64,000 bases of DNA from an uncultured Acetatifactor sp. (GCA_910578185.1 CAJTPN010000003.1:191960-255959); one strand, 5' to 3'. Positions 8,040 through 18,500 are shown, counted from the stretch's first letter. Notes: generated by a model from the sequence alone, not told the origin. Numbers and translations: made by a program.

Positions 8040-10139
8040 TTACACTGTGAAGTCAAACGTTAATGTTTCTCCGTCATAAAATACAATAGTCAGAGTATGG
8101 CTGCCCGTAGGTATGGAAATTGTCGGATCCATCACAGTTAGAGTCAGCACATTGTCCTCCAGTTCTCCTTCAGAGCTATATTCCGTTGAGAATGCCAGCC
8201 TTTTGTCGATGCCGCTGATCTGGGTCATGCTGTTGTCATAAAGCCCATATACGGTTTGGTTGAACACCACCTTGAGCTTTGCGCCGTTTGTAGCCCGCAG
8301 AACCGTTACACCTGTAATTTGGGGCTGGGACGTATCATCAGGAACCGGCTCGGTATATTCGGGAATCTGCTTATAGCTGTAGAAATCCTCTCTGTTGCCC
8401 TTTGCATCCTCTGACACATAACAGAACCATTGCCCCGCTTTTACGTCCTTGACTGTTACATAATTCAAGCCGTATCCTATCGAGATCTTCGTCCCATTGG
8501 CATAAATCTGCGCAGGATCCTTAGCGGTGATCGTTCCCTCTCCTTCTACCTCGTCCTGAATCGCATAATAGAGCGTACCTGCTTCGTCAGAGTTCACAAC
8601 AACCTCTATTGTGCCCGCATCTTTCCACTCTATGCTTCTTGCATTAACTCTGGGCGCCTGCAGGTCAAGGTAGCACGAACCCTTTAACTGTGTACCGTCC
8701 TTCAGGTTGATCAAAATCGTATAAGTATTATTGCCCTGAGGGATACTGCCTCTTTGCATATACACACGATAAGTCTTATTATCTGAAGTCTTGACATCCC
8801 CCAACGTTGTCTTGTTCAGCGGACAGCTTATGTCAAACTGCTCCAGAACCAGACTTTCTGAAGTGGCGTTCTCCAGCTCTATTTCAAAGCCATATAAAAA
8901 TTCGCCGTTTTCCAGCTTTTCTGCAAATGCCTCGGCGCCTTTGATTGCAGTCGTCTTCTCCTCATAGACTTCCCCGTCAATAGAAAGACTGTTCACCAAT
9001 GTGGCCTTTTCCTCCGTATTGACAGCCACATAATACATGGTATATGACATACCCTGGCTCAGACCGGTAACGGTGAAGACGTTCTCATGTTGTTTCATCT
9101 CCGTCTTAACACCATCCCTTATAATTTCTGATTCCGTAGCTTCAGCTAATTCCATGATGGAAGCCGCCCGTGCCGAACCCTGACCGTTTTCCCTTAAAAT
9201 ATAATAAAAATAACCAGGTTCGTCTGAATTATAGGTAATTCTGGCCTCATTGACACTGGTGCGGACAGCGTTAATACCTGTGATCTTTGCACAATCTGTC
9301 CTATATTCAAAAACCTTTGAAATTGCTGTGCCGTCGGCAAGGGTAATCTGTATATCGTATTCCTGATCCCTGTAATAGGTCGTTGCCAGATCATAGACCA
9401 TATTATCATTAGTGGACACCGACAGGATCGTCATATCGGAGCCGCCGCTATTGCATATGATACTGAACGCATTCAGAGCAAGGGGCTGTTCGGTCTTCTG
9501 ATTTAAAGTAACCCTGATGCGACCGCTGCCTATAACCTCCACGCTCTGAATCTCAAAGCTTTCTGTCTCCGGCTCTGTGGACTCCGCGGAATCATCATAT
9601 TCCTCCACTTCTTCGGCCTCTACCACAGACTCGCTTCTGCCTTCTCGGCCTTCCTGTTTCCCATATTCCTCGTAATGCTTGTAAGCCGCCAGTATATCAT
9701 TGCCAAAGGCAGCCTTCAATTCGCTGTACCTGTTAAGATAATCCGCAGGGTCAAAGTCGGTGCCATTGTCTCTGTGTTCAAAGGCTCCATAGGTAAGATA
9801 ATGCTCGACATAAGCATCCCAGTCATCCCCAAACGCAGCCTGGAGATCCTGATAATTCTCCCTGTACTTGACTATGTCTATCATCTCGTTCATTCCCCTG
9901 CCCTCTGAGAGTCCATACTTCTTGAAATGCTCCAGCAGAGCCGCCCTGTCATAACCAAATGCAGCCTTAAGATCCGGGTACTTATCCGCGTAATAACGTT
10001 CATCAAAAATATCCTCTATGCCTGTTGCCTGAGCATAGCCGATATTGACCAGCGCAACCGCTCCCGCAGCTACCGCAATGGCGATCCTCCTGCCTTTTTT
10101 TGCTGCCCTTGTAACACTTTTCTTGAATCCTTCACTCAT
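8040..10139 (-). CDS. secreted protein with three N-terminal repeats and Ig-like domains
   Basis: 699 residues. A basic start (KKSVTRAAKKGRR) and a hydrophobic segment at about 18-38 ending near AQATG form a signal peptide. Three repeats of about 40 residues follow (about 43-165), each with an aromatic-rich (Y/F)xxxYxDLxAAFGxD core and an HFxxYGxxEGR end. An acidic linker (about 170-195) leads to beta-rich segments. Alternating patterns such as VEVIGSGRIRVTLN and TGVTVLRATNGAKLKVVF suggest at least five Ig-like domains. There is no LPxTG, lipobox or choline-binding repeat, so it is either released or held by the N-terminal repeats. It is a single-gene unit with its own promoter and terminator. 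The role is unknown; surface adhesion is a guess. Confidence 0.7.
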   Translation of the reverse strand: MSEGFKKSVTRAAKKGRRIAIAVAAGAVALVNIGYAQATGIEDIFDERYYADKYPDLKAAFGYDRAALLEHFKKYGLSEGRGMNEMIDIVKYRENYQDLQAAFGDDWDAYVEHYLTYGAFEHRDNGTDFDPADYLNRYSELKAAFGNDILAAYKHYEEYGKQEGREGRSESVVEAEEVEEYDDSAESTEPETESFEIQSVEVIGSGRIRVTLNQKTEQPLALNAFSIICNSGGSDMTILSVSTNDNMVYDLATTYYRDQEYDIQITLADGTAISKVFEYRTDCAKITGINAVRTSVNEARITYNSDEPGYFYYILRENGQGSARAASIMELAEATESEIIRDGVKTEMKQHENVFTVTGLSQGMSYTMYYVAVNTEEKATLVNSLSIDGEVYEEKTTAIKGAEAFAEKLENGEFLYGFEIELENATSESLVLEQFDISCPLNKTTLGDVKTSDNKTYRVYMQRGSIPQGNNTYTILINLKDGTQLKGSCYLDLQAPRVNARSIEWKDAGTIEVVVNSDEAGTLYYAIQDEVEGEGTITAKDPAQIYANGTKISIGYGLNYVTVKDVKAGQWFCYVSEDAKGNREDFYSYKQIPEYTEPVPDDTSQPQITGVTVLRATNGAKLKVVFNQTVYGLYDNSMTQISGIDKRLAFSTEYSSEGELEDNVLTLTVMDPTISIPTGSHTLTIVFYDGETLTFDFTV

Positions 10140-10197
10140 TGCCTTATTGTTCTCTTCTCCTTTCTTAATTTCCTATAAATATGCTTTTCAGTCACTA

Positions 10198-10226
10198 ATT
10201 ATAATACTTTGTTGCCCCAGCGTCAA
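10198..10226 (-). promoter_or_regulatory. SigA-type promoter of the secreted repeat protein gene
   Basis: Minus strand TTGACG (10221-10226), 17-base spacer, TATAAT (10198-10203). The ATG lies about 58 bases downstream of the -10 box. Confidence 0.75.
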
Positions 10227-10610
10227 GTAACTGACAACCTCGACAGCACTGATAAGGCCTTTTTTACGTCACTGTCGCCTTTGATGACAAGAGAAAAGCA
10301 GCCGTTACACAGCGTACAAATGACAAACGGAAAACAAAATAGCATTCGTCAGCTCCATGCAGACGCCAATACGCAAAACCATCAATAAATTAACACTATT
10401 AAATTCCATCAACCATAAATTCTATCAACCAATAGTATTCGATATGTTGTTTCCTTTTACCATACTGCCGCTGTTTATAACCTAATCCTGCCGGCAATTA
10501 CAATCCCGCTTGTGAAATATCAAAGCATGGCAAAAGAGAGCATCATATATCGGCTGCGTATGGAATAAACGGCTGCGCGCATCTGATTTTATGGAAACAA
10601 AGCCGCTTTG
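10227..10610. other. intergenic stretch without recognised features
   Basis: Between the promoter of the secreted protein gene and the end of potD I see no gene with a start signal, no strong hairpin with a U-tract, and no RNA gene. The centre contains the direct repetition ATTCCATCAACCATAAATTCTA / TATCAACCAATAG-like text, which may be chance. Confidence 0.4.
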
Positions 10611-11846
10611 CTAAGCCAACTCCCTTTTATGTTTCTGCCGCTTGTAAATCAGAATGGCTATATAAACCCCCACAAATCCCAAAATAATTGCCACCAGTAC
10701 CATGGATTCCCCAGGGCCTCCCATCTTCACTTCCGCCCACAGACGGTCCACCAATTTACTGGTACTCTCCGGCAGATTCACAAATACTTCCGTGCGCTCC
10801 AAGATTTCGTCATCCGGATAATAGACGGGACTTTCCACCATTTCTTCATCCATATATGCCTTTGCGGCGCTTTCCGGCGTGGAATACCCCACATAATTCA
10901 TGTTGGCGCCGGCAATTTGGGGTTCACATAAAAAATTGATATATGCCTCTGCTTCCGCCTTATGGCTGGAAGTGGCGGGAATACACATGGCATCCACAAA
11001 ATAATTGGTTCCTTCTTCCGGCACCACAAATCGGATACTATCACTATTCTCAACCAGAATTGCAGCGTCTCCCGAATAGTAAGGCGCGATCCATGCCTCA
11101 CTGCTCTCCATTTTATCAAAGATCCGATCCATGACATATGCCTGCACCAAAGGTTTCTGCTGTTTTAAAAGCGCTGCCGCTTCCGCCCAATCATTTTCAT
11201 CGGTGGTATTTAACGACTGCCCCAGTAAAAATTGTGCAATGGCAAAGGAATCTCTGGGGTTATCAAACATCAGTATCTTCCCTGCATAACGGTCATCCCA
11301 CAGGGCAGACCAACTTGTAATCTCCTCTTCTATAAAATCCGTATTGTAAAATAACCCCACCACTCCCCAGGTATATGGCACTGAATAGCGGCTTCCCGGA
11401 TCATAGTCAGGATCACAAAATCGCTCATCAATGTACTGGTAATTAGGAATATTGGAAAAATCCAGCTCGGCCAGCATATTTTCATCAATAAGTTTTGACA
11501 CCATATAATCTGAGGGAATGATCACATCATAATCGGCGCCGCCTCCAACCAGCTTGGAATAAAGCGCTTCATTGCTGTCAAAGGTAGTATAGTTCACTCG
11601 GATCCCTGTACGCCGGGTAAATTCCTCGTTCAAATCCAGAGAACCATCGGTGCCGTTGGCAATGTACTCCCCCCAATTATACACATTGATGGTAACACCT
11701 CTGTCCGGAGCCGCCTTCTCTTCGGTTTGACCGATTCTTCCAGGAGCGGCCTCCTCCCCGGCCAGAACTGTTGAAGCCGGCTCCAGACTAAGAGACAGGC
11801 AGAAAGCCAAACATAAATAAAATCGCAAGAAATGTCTTTTTTTCAT
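10611..11846 (-). CDS. potD: spermidine/putrescine-binding protein, C-terminally membrane-anchored
   Basis: 411 residues from the ATG at 11846, which has AGGAG seven bases upstream; the frame is open further upstream without a good site. It is an extracellular solute-binding protein of the PotD/PotF family: VTINVYNWGEYIANG, the GADYDVIIPSDYMV pocket segment and YSVPYTWGVVGLFYN are typical. The N-terminus is a signal peptide (about 6-30) but has no lipobox cysteine. Instead the C-terminus has a hydrophobic helix (MVLVAIILGFVGVYIAILIY) followed by KRQKHKRE, a stop-transfer anchor. It captures polyamines outside the membrane for the PotABC importer. It is the last gene of the potABCD operon, 85 bases after potC. 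Confidence 0.88.
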   Translation of the reverse strand: MKKRHFLRFYLCLAFCLSLSLEPASTVLAGEEAAPGRIGQTEEKAAPDRGVTINVYNWGEYIANGTDGSLDLNEEFTRRTGIRVNYTTFDSNEALYSKLVGGGADYDVIIPSDYMVSKLIDENMLAELDFSNIPNYQYIDERFCDPDYDPGSRYSVPYTWGVVGLFYNTDFIEEEITSWSALWDDRYAGKILMFDNPRDSFAIAQFLLGQSLNTTDENDWAEAAALLKQQKPLVQAYVMDRIFDKMESSEAWIAPYYSGDAAILVENSDSIRFVVPEEGTNYFVDAMCIPATSSHKAEAEAYINFLCEPQIAGANMNYVGYSTPESAAKAYMDEEMVESPVYYPDDEILERTEVFVNLPESTSKLVDRLWAEVKMGGPGESMVLVAIILGFVGVYIAILIYKRQKHKRELA

Positions 11847-11931
11847 ATGTACACTCCTATTCCTGCTTTGGCAGTGACAATGCTGCCGATGCAGTTGGTA
11901 CAAAATCTTCATTCAGTTCCTGCTTACACCT

Positions 11932-12741
11932 TCATGATTCCAAAGCTTTTTCCGCCTTCCGGTCCCTGGCGTTACGTGCATTGATAATGATCAGAAGTAC
12001 CATCACTACGGCAAACATCACCGTGGACAGTGCATTGATCTCCGGGCTGATGCGTTTACGGGTCATGGAGTAGATGTAAATAGGCAGCGTCTGAGTCGTT
12101 CCGCTGGTAAAGTAGCTTATGACAAAATCGTCAATAGAGAGCGTAAACGCCATGATCAGCCCTGTCACGATTCCTGGCATGATCTCCGGCAGCACCACCT
12201 TGAAGAAAGCTTTCACCGGAGGGCACCCCAGATCCTGCGCCGCCTCATATAGGTTTGGATCCATCTGTCGCAGCTTGGGCAGCACGGACAGGATCACGTA
12301 GGGCAGACAAAAGGTGATATGCGCCGCAAACAGCGAACCCATTCCCAGACTTCTCCCGCCAAACATTCTGACTGCGGACACAAACAGCAGCATAAGCGAT
12401 ACACCGGTGACGATCTCCGGATTCACCATGGGAAAATTTGTAATGTTCATCATGATACGTCTGGGCAGTCGTTTCATGGAGTTGATGCCAATGGCCGCCA
12501 TGGTGCCCAGTACGGTGGAAGCGGCTGCAGATACTACCGCGATAAGCAGCGTATTGCACAGCGCTTCCAGGATCAGCCTGTCTTCAAAAAGCTTCCGATA
12601 CCAGCGCAGAGAAAAACCGCCCCATACTGTGCGGCTGGCAGTTTCCGAGTCGTTGAAGGAGAACACGATCAGCACCAGAATCGGCGCATACAAAAACAGG
12701 AAAACGAGAAAGGTGTAAATACGCCCACCGGCTTTTTTCAT
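11932..12741 (-). CDS. potC: spermidine/putrescine ABC transporter permease PotC
   Basis: 269 residues with six hydrophobic segments. The conserved cytoplasmic loop EAAQDLGCPPVKAFFKVVLPEIMPGI is the EAA motif that docks on the ATPase. It forms the membrane channel with PotB. Its ATG overlaps the potB stop in an ATGA junction, so translation is coupled. The protein length and the TLPIYIYSM segment late in the sequence are typical of PotC. Confidence 0.9.
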   Translation of the reverse strand: MKKAGGRIYTFLVFLFLYAPILVLIVFSFNDSETASRTVWGGFSLRWYRKLFEDRLILEALCNTLLIAVVSAAASTVLGTMAAIGINSMKRLPRRIMMNITNFPMVNPEIVTGVSLMLLFVSAVRMFGGRSLGMGSLFAAHITFCLPYVILSVLPKLRQMDPNLYEAAQDLGCPPVKAFFKVVLPEIMPGIVTGLIMAFTLSIDDFVISYFTSGTTQTLPIYIYSMTRKRISPEINALSTVMFAVVMVLLIIINARNARDRKAEKALES

Positions 12742-13565
12742 AACAGCATACCTCCTCCCTCTGCCCCTTCGCCGTCGTCGAACTGATTCATAATACCCAT
12801 ACAGATCAAAATAATCACCATCAATACCAGCGACACGGCCGAGCCCAGATTGGGATTGTATGCGCTGCCCAGAAACTGCATATCGATCAAGTCGCCAATG
12901 AGCAGATTTCCGCCTCCCCCCAGCATCTTTGAAATAATAAACGTACTGACAGCCGGAACAAATACCATTGTCACACCTGAGATAACCCCGGGCATACTCA
13001 TGGGCATCACCACCTTCAAAAAGACTTCTCTGTTGTTGGCTCCCAGATCCTGCGCCGCCTCTATCACACTCTTATCAATCTTTGTCAACACCGAATACAG
13101 AGGCAAAATCATGTAAGGGATATAATTATAGACCATGCCCAGCACCACCGCCCCCGCAGTGTTGATCATATGTATCCGCGGCAGCCCCATTGCCGCCAAA
13201 GCCGAATTAATCAGGCCATTATCTTCAAGCAATGTCATCCACGCATAGGTACGCAGCAGGAAATTCATCCACATAGGCAGCATTACCAGCATAATCATGA
13301 CATTTTGGCGTCTGGCATTCATTTTGGCAATGATGTATGCCAGGGGATAACCCAGCCCCAAAGAAACCGCCGTTGCCACCGCTCCCAGCCAAATAGAGCG
13401 CAGGAATACGTTTGAGTATTGCCCTACGCTTAAAATATTCTCCATGGTTAAGCTGCCGGATTTATCCGTAAAAGCAAAATAACCTACCAACAGCATGGGC
13501 AGCACGATAAAAATCGTCATCCAGACCGTGTAAGGGGCGGAAAGAAATTTGGAATCAGATTTCAT
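12738..13565 (-). CDS. potB: spermidine/putrescine ABC transporter permease PotB
   Basis: 275 residues from the ATG at 13565; GGAGG lies nine bases upstream, a better spacing than for the ATG at 13571. Six membrane segments are visible, and the EAA loop reads EAAQDLGANNREVFLKVVMPMSMPG. It pairs with PotC. The start overlaps the end of potA by 11 bases, which fits translational coupling. An upstream in-frame extension to 13694 would overlap potA and is unlikely. Confidence 0.9.
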   Translation of the reverse strand: MKSDSKFLSAPYTVWMTIFIVLPMLLVGYFAFTDKSGSLTMENILSVGQYSNVFLRSIWLGAVATAVSLGLGYPLAYIIAKMNARRQNVMIMLVMLPMWMNFLLRTYAWMTLLEDNGLINSALAAMGLPRIHMINTAGAVVLGMVYNYIPYMILPLYSVLTKIDKSVIEAAQDLGANNREVFLKVVMPMSMPGVISGVTMVFVPAVSTFIISKMLGGGGNLLIGDLIDMQFLGSAYNPNLGSAVSLVLMVIILICMGIMNQFDDGEGAEGGGMLL

Positions 13566-14712
13566 CTTCATTTCCCTCCTTTTCCGCCAGTGCCTCATTG
13601 GAAGCATTCCTATCTTCTCCCATTTCATCACTGAAAGTACTATAATCCCCAAACAGACCGGAGTATTCCGATTTTGCCATGACATGAATATCATTTGGAG
13701 TGAGAGACAGCCCTATGCGGTCGCCTGTCTCACGGCATTCCGTAGATTGTATCATCCACTTAAAGCCCGCCACATCCACAATGATCTCATAATGCACACC
13801 TTTAAAGGTCACAGCCGTCACCTCCCCGGTGATCAGAGTGGACTCCGGCTCCACTACCTTGATATCCTCAGGGCGTATCACCACGTCCACGGGAGTGTTG
13901 CTGCCAAATCCGCCGTCCAGACAATGAAAAATATGTCCGGCAAACTTCACGGAATAATCTTCCAGCATAATGCCGTCCAGAATATTGGATTCTCCGATAA
14001 AATCTGCAACAAACGCATTCCGGGGCTCATTGTAAATATCCGTTGGAGTACCGATCTGCTGTATCATGCCCTTATCCATTACCACCACGGTATCGGACAT
14101 GGACAGCGCTTCTTCCTGGTCATGGGTGACAAATACAAAAGTAATCCCTGTCTGCTGCTGTATTTTTTTCAGTTCGGCCTGCATATCTTTGCGCAATTTC
14201 AAATCCAGTGCACCTAAGGGTTCGTCCAACAGCAAAACCTTGGGTTCATTGGCCAGTGCCCGGGCTATGGCCACCCTTTGCTGCTGCCCGCCGGAAAGCT
14301 GACTGACGCCCCTGTGGGCATAACCGGACATATCCACCATAGCCAGCATTCTGTGCACAGTCTCTTTAATTTGCTTCTCGCTGCAACCCTTGAGCCGCAT
14401 ACCGAAAGCAATATTATTATAGACATTCAGATGAGGGAACAGGGCATATTTCTGAAAGATAGTATTAACCTCCCTTTTATGGGGAGGCAGGCCGGTAATG
14501 TTTTTGTCATAAAAAAAGACATCGCCTGCATCCGGTTTAATGAAACCGGCAATGGTGCGCAGAGCAGTCGTCTTACCGCAGCCGGAAGGTCCCAACAGGG
14601 TGACAAATTCCCCGTCATGTATCGCCAAATTAAAGCCTCCCAGTACCTGCTCACCATCATAGGAAACGGTGATATCTTTTAAGGAAATAATAGTATTTTT
14701 CAATTGATGCAT
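13555..14712 (-). CDS. potA: spermidine/putrescine ABC transporter ATP-binding protein PotA
   Basis: 385 residues. Walker A GPSGCGKTT (about 42-50), the Q-loop FQKYALFPH, the signature LSGGQQQR, Walker B VLLLDEP and the switch histidine in VTHDQ are all intact. A C-terminal TOBE-like domain (VVIRPEDIKVV) follows, as in PotA. The last 25 residues are acidic and variable. Start choice is not certain: AAAGGAG lies directly against the ATG at 14712, whereas a TTG nine bases downstream (14703) is better spaced. It is the first gene of the pot operon, behind a 330-base leader. Confidence 0.92.
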   Translation of the reverse strand: MHQLKNTIISLKDITVSYDGEQVLGGFNLAIHDGEFVTLLGPSGCGKTTALRTIAGFIKPDAGDVFFYDKNITGLPPHKREVNTIFQKYALFPHLNVYNNIAFGMRLKGCSEKQIKETVHRMLAMVDMSGYAHRGVSQLSGGQQQRVAIARALANEPKVLLLDEPLGALDLKLRKDMQAELKKIQQQTGITFVFVTHDQEEALSMSDTVVVMDKGMIQQIGTPTDIYNEPRNAFVADFIGESNILDGIMLEDYSVKFAGHIFHCLDGGFGSNTPVDVVIRPEDIKVVEPESTLITGEVTAVTFKGVHYEIIVDVAGFKWMIQSTECRETGDRIGLSLTPNDIHVMAKSEYSGLFGDYSTFSDEMGEDRNASNEALAEKEGNEDEI

Positions 14713-15048
14713 CTCCTTTGCGGTAGCGTGTCAGACGCGAATAAGCCGGGCCGGGAATCTTTTGATTCTCGTTGTTTGTCACATACGCTTTCTTCCGGCC
14801 GCCTCTGCAGGTACTGCAGCTGATTCAAGCACATCTAACTCTGCTCATTCGCGCAAATAAGCTGCGTGTCCGTGTTATTCACACATAACCCGACCCGGTC
14901 TTTATCTGATTGCCTTCCGCAAAGGACGGTGTATTATTTCGCGCTTCCGTAAACCGCTTGAAAAATTTGGCAAAGAAACCGAGCCGCTTTTATGGCCACA
15001 CTTACCTCCGAAAGTATGACCTTTTTCAGATGCAAACGCAATAAAATA
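14713..15048 (-). other. long 5' leader of the pot operon
   Basis: About 336 bases separate the promoter at 15049-15078 from potA. The stretch contains a possible 21-codon leader ORF (14934-14999) and several short inverted repeats. I recognise no known riboswitch. The length suggests post-transcriptional control, for instance by polyamines; this is inference. Confidence 0.4.
14934..14999 (-). CDS. possible 21-residue leader peptide of the pot operon
   Basis: A GTG at 14999 with GGAGG five bases upstream (15005-15009) opens a 21-codon frame, VAIKAARFLCQIFQAVYGSAK, ending at TAA 14934-14936. It lies about 50 bases downstream of the operon promoter. The peptide is amphipathic and basic. Only the strong ribosome binding site and position argue that it is translated. 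Confidence 0.3.
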   Translation of the reverse strand: MAIKAARFLCQIFQAVYGSAK

Positions 15049-15078
15049 ACTATAAGGGATACCAGGGGGTTTTGTCAA
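15049..15078 (-). promoter_or_regulatory. potA: SigA-type promoter of the pot operon
   Basis: Minus strand TTGACA (15073-15078), 18-base spacer, TATAGT (15049-15054). It lies about 337 bases upstream of potA. Confidence 0.65.
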
Positions 15079-15149
15079 TCATTAAACGAAGTGAATCTAA
15101 AGATCAGCCGCAGAAACAAGCAAAATGGCATGCACGAATATATCCCATG

Positions 15150-15179
15150 ACAGCCGCGGCACGAGTATGCCACGGCTGT
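15150..15179 (-). terminator. strong hairpin between the 65-residue gene and the pot promoter
   Basis: Twelve-base arms (15150-15161 and 15168-15179) with a six-base loop. As minus-strand RNA all positions pair, one as G-U; as plus-strand RNA one position is mismatched. No U-tract follows, so it may be an end-of-transcript structure for the 65-residue gene rather than a classical terminator. Confidence 0.4.
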
Positions 15180-15252
15180 TTGGAACAACAATCCCGCCAG
15201 TGTGTTCAGACTGCCTGCCCATGGTACTCACAACCTGAAACTGACAGTGCCG

Positions 15253-15450
15253 TCAAATCAATTCCAAGGCTCTTTTATAGAGCGGGTCCAATTCACAGCC
15301 GCAGCTTCCGCATTCCTTGTCTGCCTGCTTGATTGCCGATACTAAAGTTTCTTTATCAGCTTTTCCATCCAACCATTGTTGTGCCGGAACAGATATTAGC
15401 TCCCAACCAGATGCAGCAAATTTCTCCATAATAGCTTTTAATTCTTCCAT
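15253..15450 (-). CDS. small conserved-type protein with CGSCGCE motif
   Basis: 65 residues. The first half is a helical segment (MEELKAIMEKFAASGWELI). A QQWLDGKADKETLVSAIKQAD block follows, then CGSCGCELDPLYKRALELI. Three cysteines in CGSCGC suggest a metal or redox site. A GGAGAA ribosome binding site precedes the ATG. I recall similar proteins in Lachnospiraceae genomes but know of no assigned function. It sits 61 bases downstream of the giant J-like gene and may be cotranscribed with it. Confidence 0.6.
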   Translation of the reverse strand: MEELKAIMEKFAASGWELISVPAQQWLDGKADKETLVSAIKQADKECGSCGCELDPLYKRALELI

Positions 15451-15511
15451 AACGTTTCTCCTTGTATAATAAGTTTATAATTAGTCAAAACAGGCTATAG
15501 GCCTATTCTTT

Positions 15512-18500
15512 TTAGGGTTGCCGGTTGAAGTCACCAGACATCAGGTCACAATCTACAAGAATCCTCTTAACGAAATCCGGCATGTTATCCCTGTCAGTAT
15601 ACGCAAATTCTCCAAACCGCCTCAATATGGCATACGGATTTCTGATCTCCGGCATCAAAATATCCAGACAATCCCGTATCCTTCGCAGATTCGTATGCAC
15701 CAGATAACCCGGAACCTTTTTTTCAAAAAATATCTCTTTTCGATACTTTTTGCCCTCCGCTGCCAAATATTCCTCCACATTGGCCGCAAGCAAATACCCG
15801 CCATCCATGAAGTCTTCCATATAGATCATCTGATGTCTTCCCTGATCCTGCACCAGAAGGATCCACTGATATTTCCCCGTTCCTGCTTTCCAACCCAGTA
15901 CCAGGAGATTCAGCTTCTCCGCCATATATGCGCCCAACGCCTCCTGCACCCTGTCCTTAAGGACACATTCTTCTTTGGCCCCATTCCCCTCCAAATCAAT
16001 ATAATACACAAAGGACGGAATCTCCGGAAGATAAAAAGGATCCTGCAGCCGATTGCATGCCTGATGCGGCGGATAGGCGCCAAACAACCTCCGGACCAGA
16101 CGGTACTGTTGTGCCTCGGCCGGTAAATATACACGGGAACTCCAAGTCATTTGCGCAGGCTCCGGATCCTTACAGGCCACCTGATCAAAAATTTCCTCCA
16201 ATCTGCTCCCCATATGGCCCAATTCATTATGTACCAGGTAATCGGGCAGCATGCCCAGCCCAAAAGCGACATATCTGGCATCCTTTTCATCCGCCATCTC
16301 ATAGATCTCAGGTTTTCCCACAAAACTGTACCAGCATTGCCTCTCGTCCTCAAAGTACATACAGGCATAATGGGAGACTTGTCCGTCTTTCAAAAATACC
16401 AATGCCCTTCCGCCAAAATTTAACTCCAACCGGAGCAACTTTTGTTGGAAAAATTCTTTCAAAAGCTTCCTGATCGCCTCCTGGGTCACTTCCTCTCCTT
16501 CCAGCGCCCGCGGCAGATTCCACTTATCTTTCACCGATATGGCTTCCGGCAGTAGCGCAAGGTGAACTCTCAAATCCCAATCCATAACCATCTCTTCCAA
16601 GATGCGCTTTCCCATCCTGACGGCAGTCATAAGATCAAGAGCGCCATAATTAGTCTTGGACAACAGTACTCTTCGCTCTGCCTGCTCCTGGTAAAGCTCC
16701 AGCCTGTCTTCATAGATATGACAGCTAAACAGCTGCTCCTGTTTCCTTTCATAAAAACGGCCAAGAGGCAATTCTTCCTCCGGAGCATAGCATATACTTC
16801 CTGCAATACAGTCCGCTATCACAGGAATATCCTCCTGCTCCAATGGCAGACGGGACAACCGTCTTGCCAACGTCTCATATATATTGGAATATGCCTCATA
16901 AGGCGCGGCGGACACCGGCGCCAGCAGCCAAAAATAATTGTCGTCTTCCACTTCCGCCAGGAACGTTCCGGGATAATATGGCACCAGCGGGCTGCCATTC
17001 CATAGATATTCCACATATTTATAGTGAAAAAACACACTTAATACATCCTCGCCGGATTCTCCAAAGCGGATTTCCCAAGAACCACATTCCTCCCCTCCCT
17101 CCGCCTCCTGCTCCGCCATCTTCCTGCCCCACTCCTCCGAGTAGGGCATTTTTTCCTGCAGATATTTGGTCAGAATCACATCGTTTTGCATTCCTCTTGC
17201 CAGATGAAAGGCTGTGTGGAGATAATAGCGCAGATATGGTCTCTCACTGATATCAAATCGGCTCATATCCGGCGCAGCCTTACCATCCTGCTTTAGCGCC
17301 TTGTCCACCCGTATATTTTTCTTCTGCTCGGCAATTTTCTCCAGAAGGCGCCCGGCAAGCGGCGCATCCCTGTAAACGTTATAAAATTCCTCCAGCTTAT
17401 CCAACAGATAATCCCCGCTGTTTCTGGTAATCCAGTAGCGCATTACCTGCCTGTCCACATACCCTTCATCCAAAAGTGCATAACGCACATCCTCCCGCCG
17501 CAAAAAAGCATCCAAGTCCTCTCTGTCTTTTTGCGTCTCACCGTCGTTCATGTAATATCGACCGGTTCTGTTATAATAAAACTCCTGTGACAGCTGCTTA
17601 AAATCTACCTTGGGCTTCTCCAGAATCCCCGGTACATGCGCAAGCACAGTCTCCCGAAGACCACCGTAAAGCATTTTTTCCCGGCCATTGGTAGCGCTTT
17701 CCAGGCCCAGACGACTCCACAGCAAACGATACACCTTTTCCGGAAATCCATTTGTCTCCTGACACTGTGAAAAGAAATAAGTGACCAACTTCAGCGATTT
17801 TGGATGCCGCTGGCGCAATTCATATTGATACGCATTGCCAATAGGCCTGTCGGAAATATTACTAAGAGAATAATTATCAACGATCTTTCCCATGGCCAAC
17901 AGTGTATTGTCATCCCAGACATCATTTTGAGAAAGCCGCAGCAACTCCCGATAATCCTGAAATCCCTCTGCCATGGCAGGATCATTCCCTTTGAACCTGG
18001 TGATCGCAGGCCCCATCGCTGCAATTTCCCAGATATATCCGATTCCGGGAAAGGCCGCGTTTGAACCAAGCTTGAATTTCCTCTCCTCTCCCGCCCGCTC
18101 TGCCTGCAAGCCATATGTAATAAAAAGCTCCGTGAGGAATTCCTTAGAGGGCGGATTTTCTTCCCCATTTTCCCGCACGATCTCAAGCATAAGCTCCGCA
18201 AATTCCTTCTCCCGGTACCCTGCAAGAAACGGCGCGGATACAAAATAATCCGACCAGGCGGCTCTATCCTTACGGCGTTTTCCCGTGTAAAGCTCCCTGA
18301 ATTTTCGAATACCCTCACCGTCCTGAAAGGAATTCTCCTCGGTAAAGTCCCAGCGGAAGCCTCCTGTGGATCCGGAAGCATCCGATTTCTCAGACCACTC
18401 CCCCTGTCGGAAATACTCTTTCTCTGACGTTTCTGATGCGTGTTGGGTTTCCAGATGCGGCGCGGCTTCCCTATCGGATTCAAGATTTACCGTATAGCTC

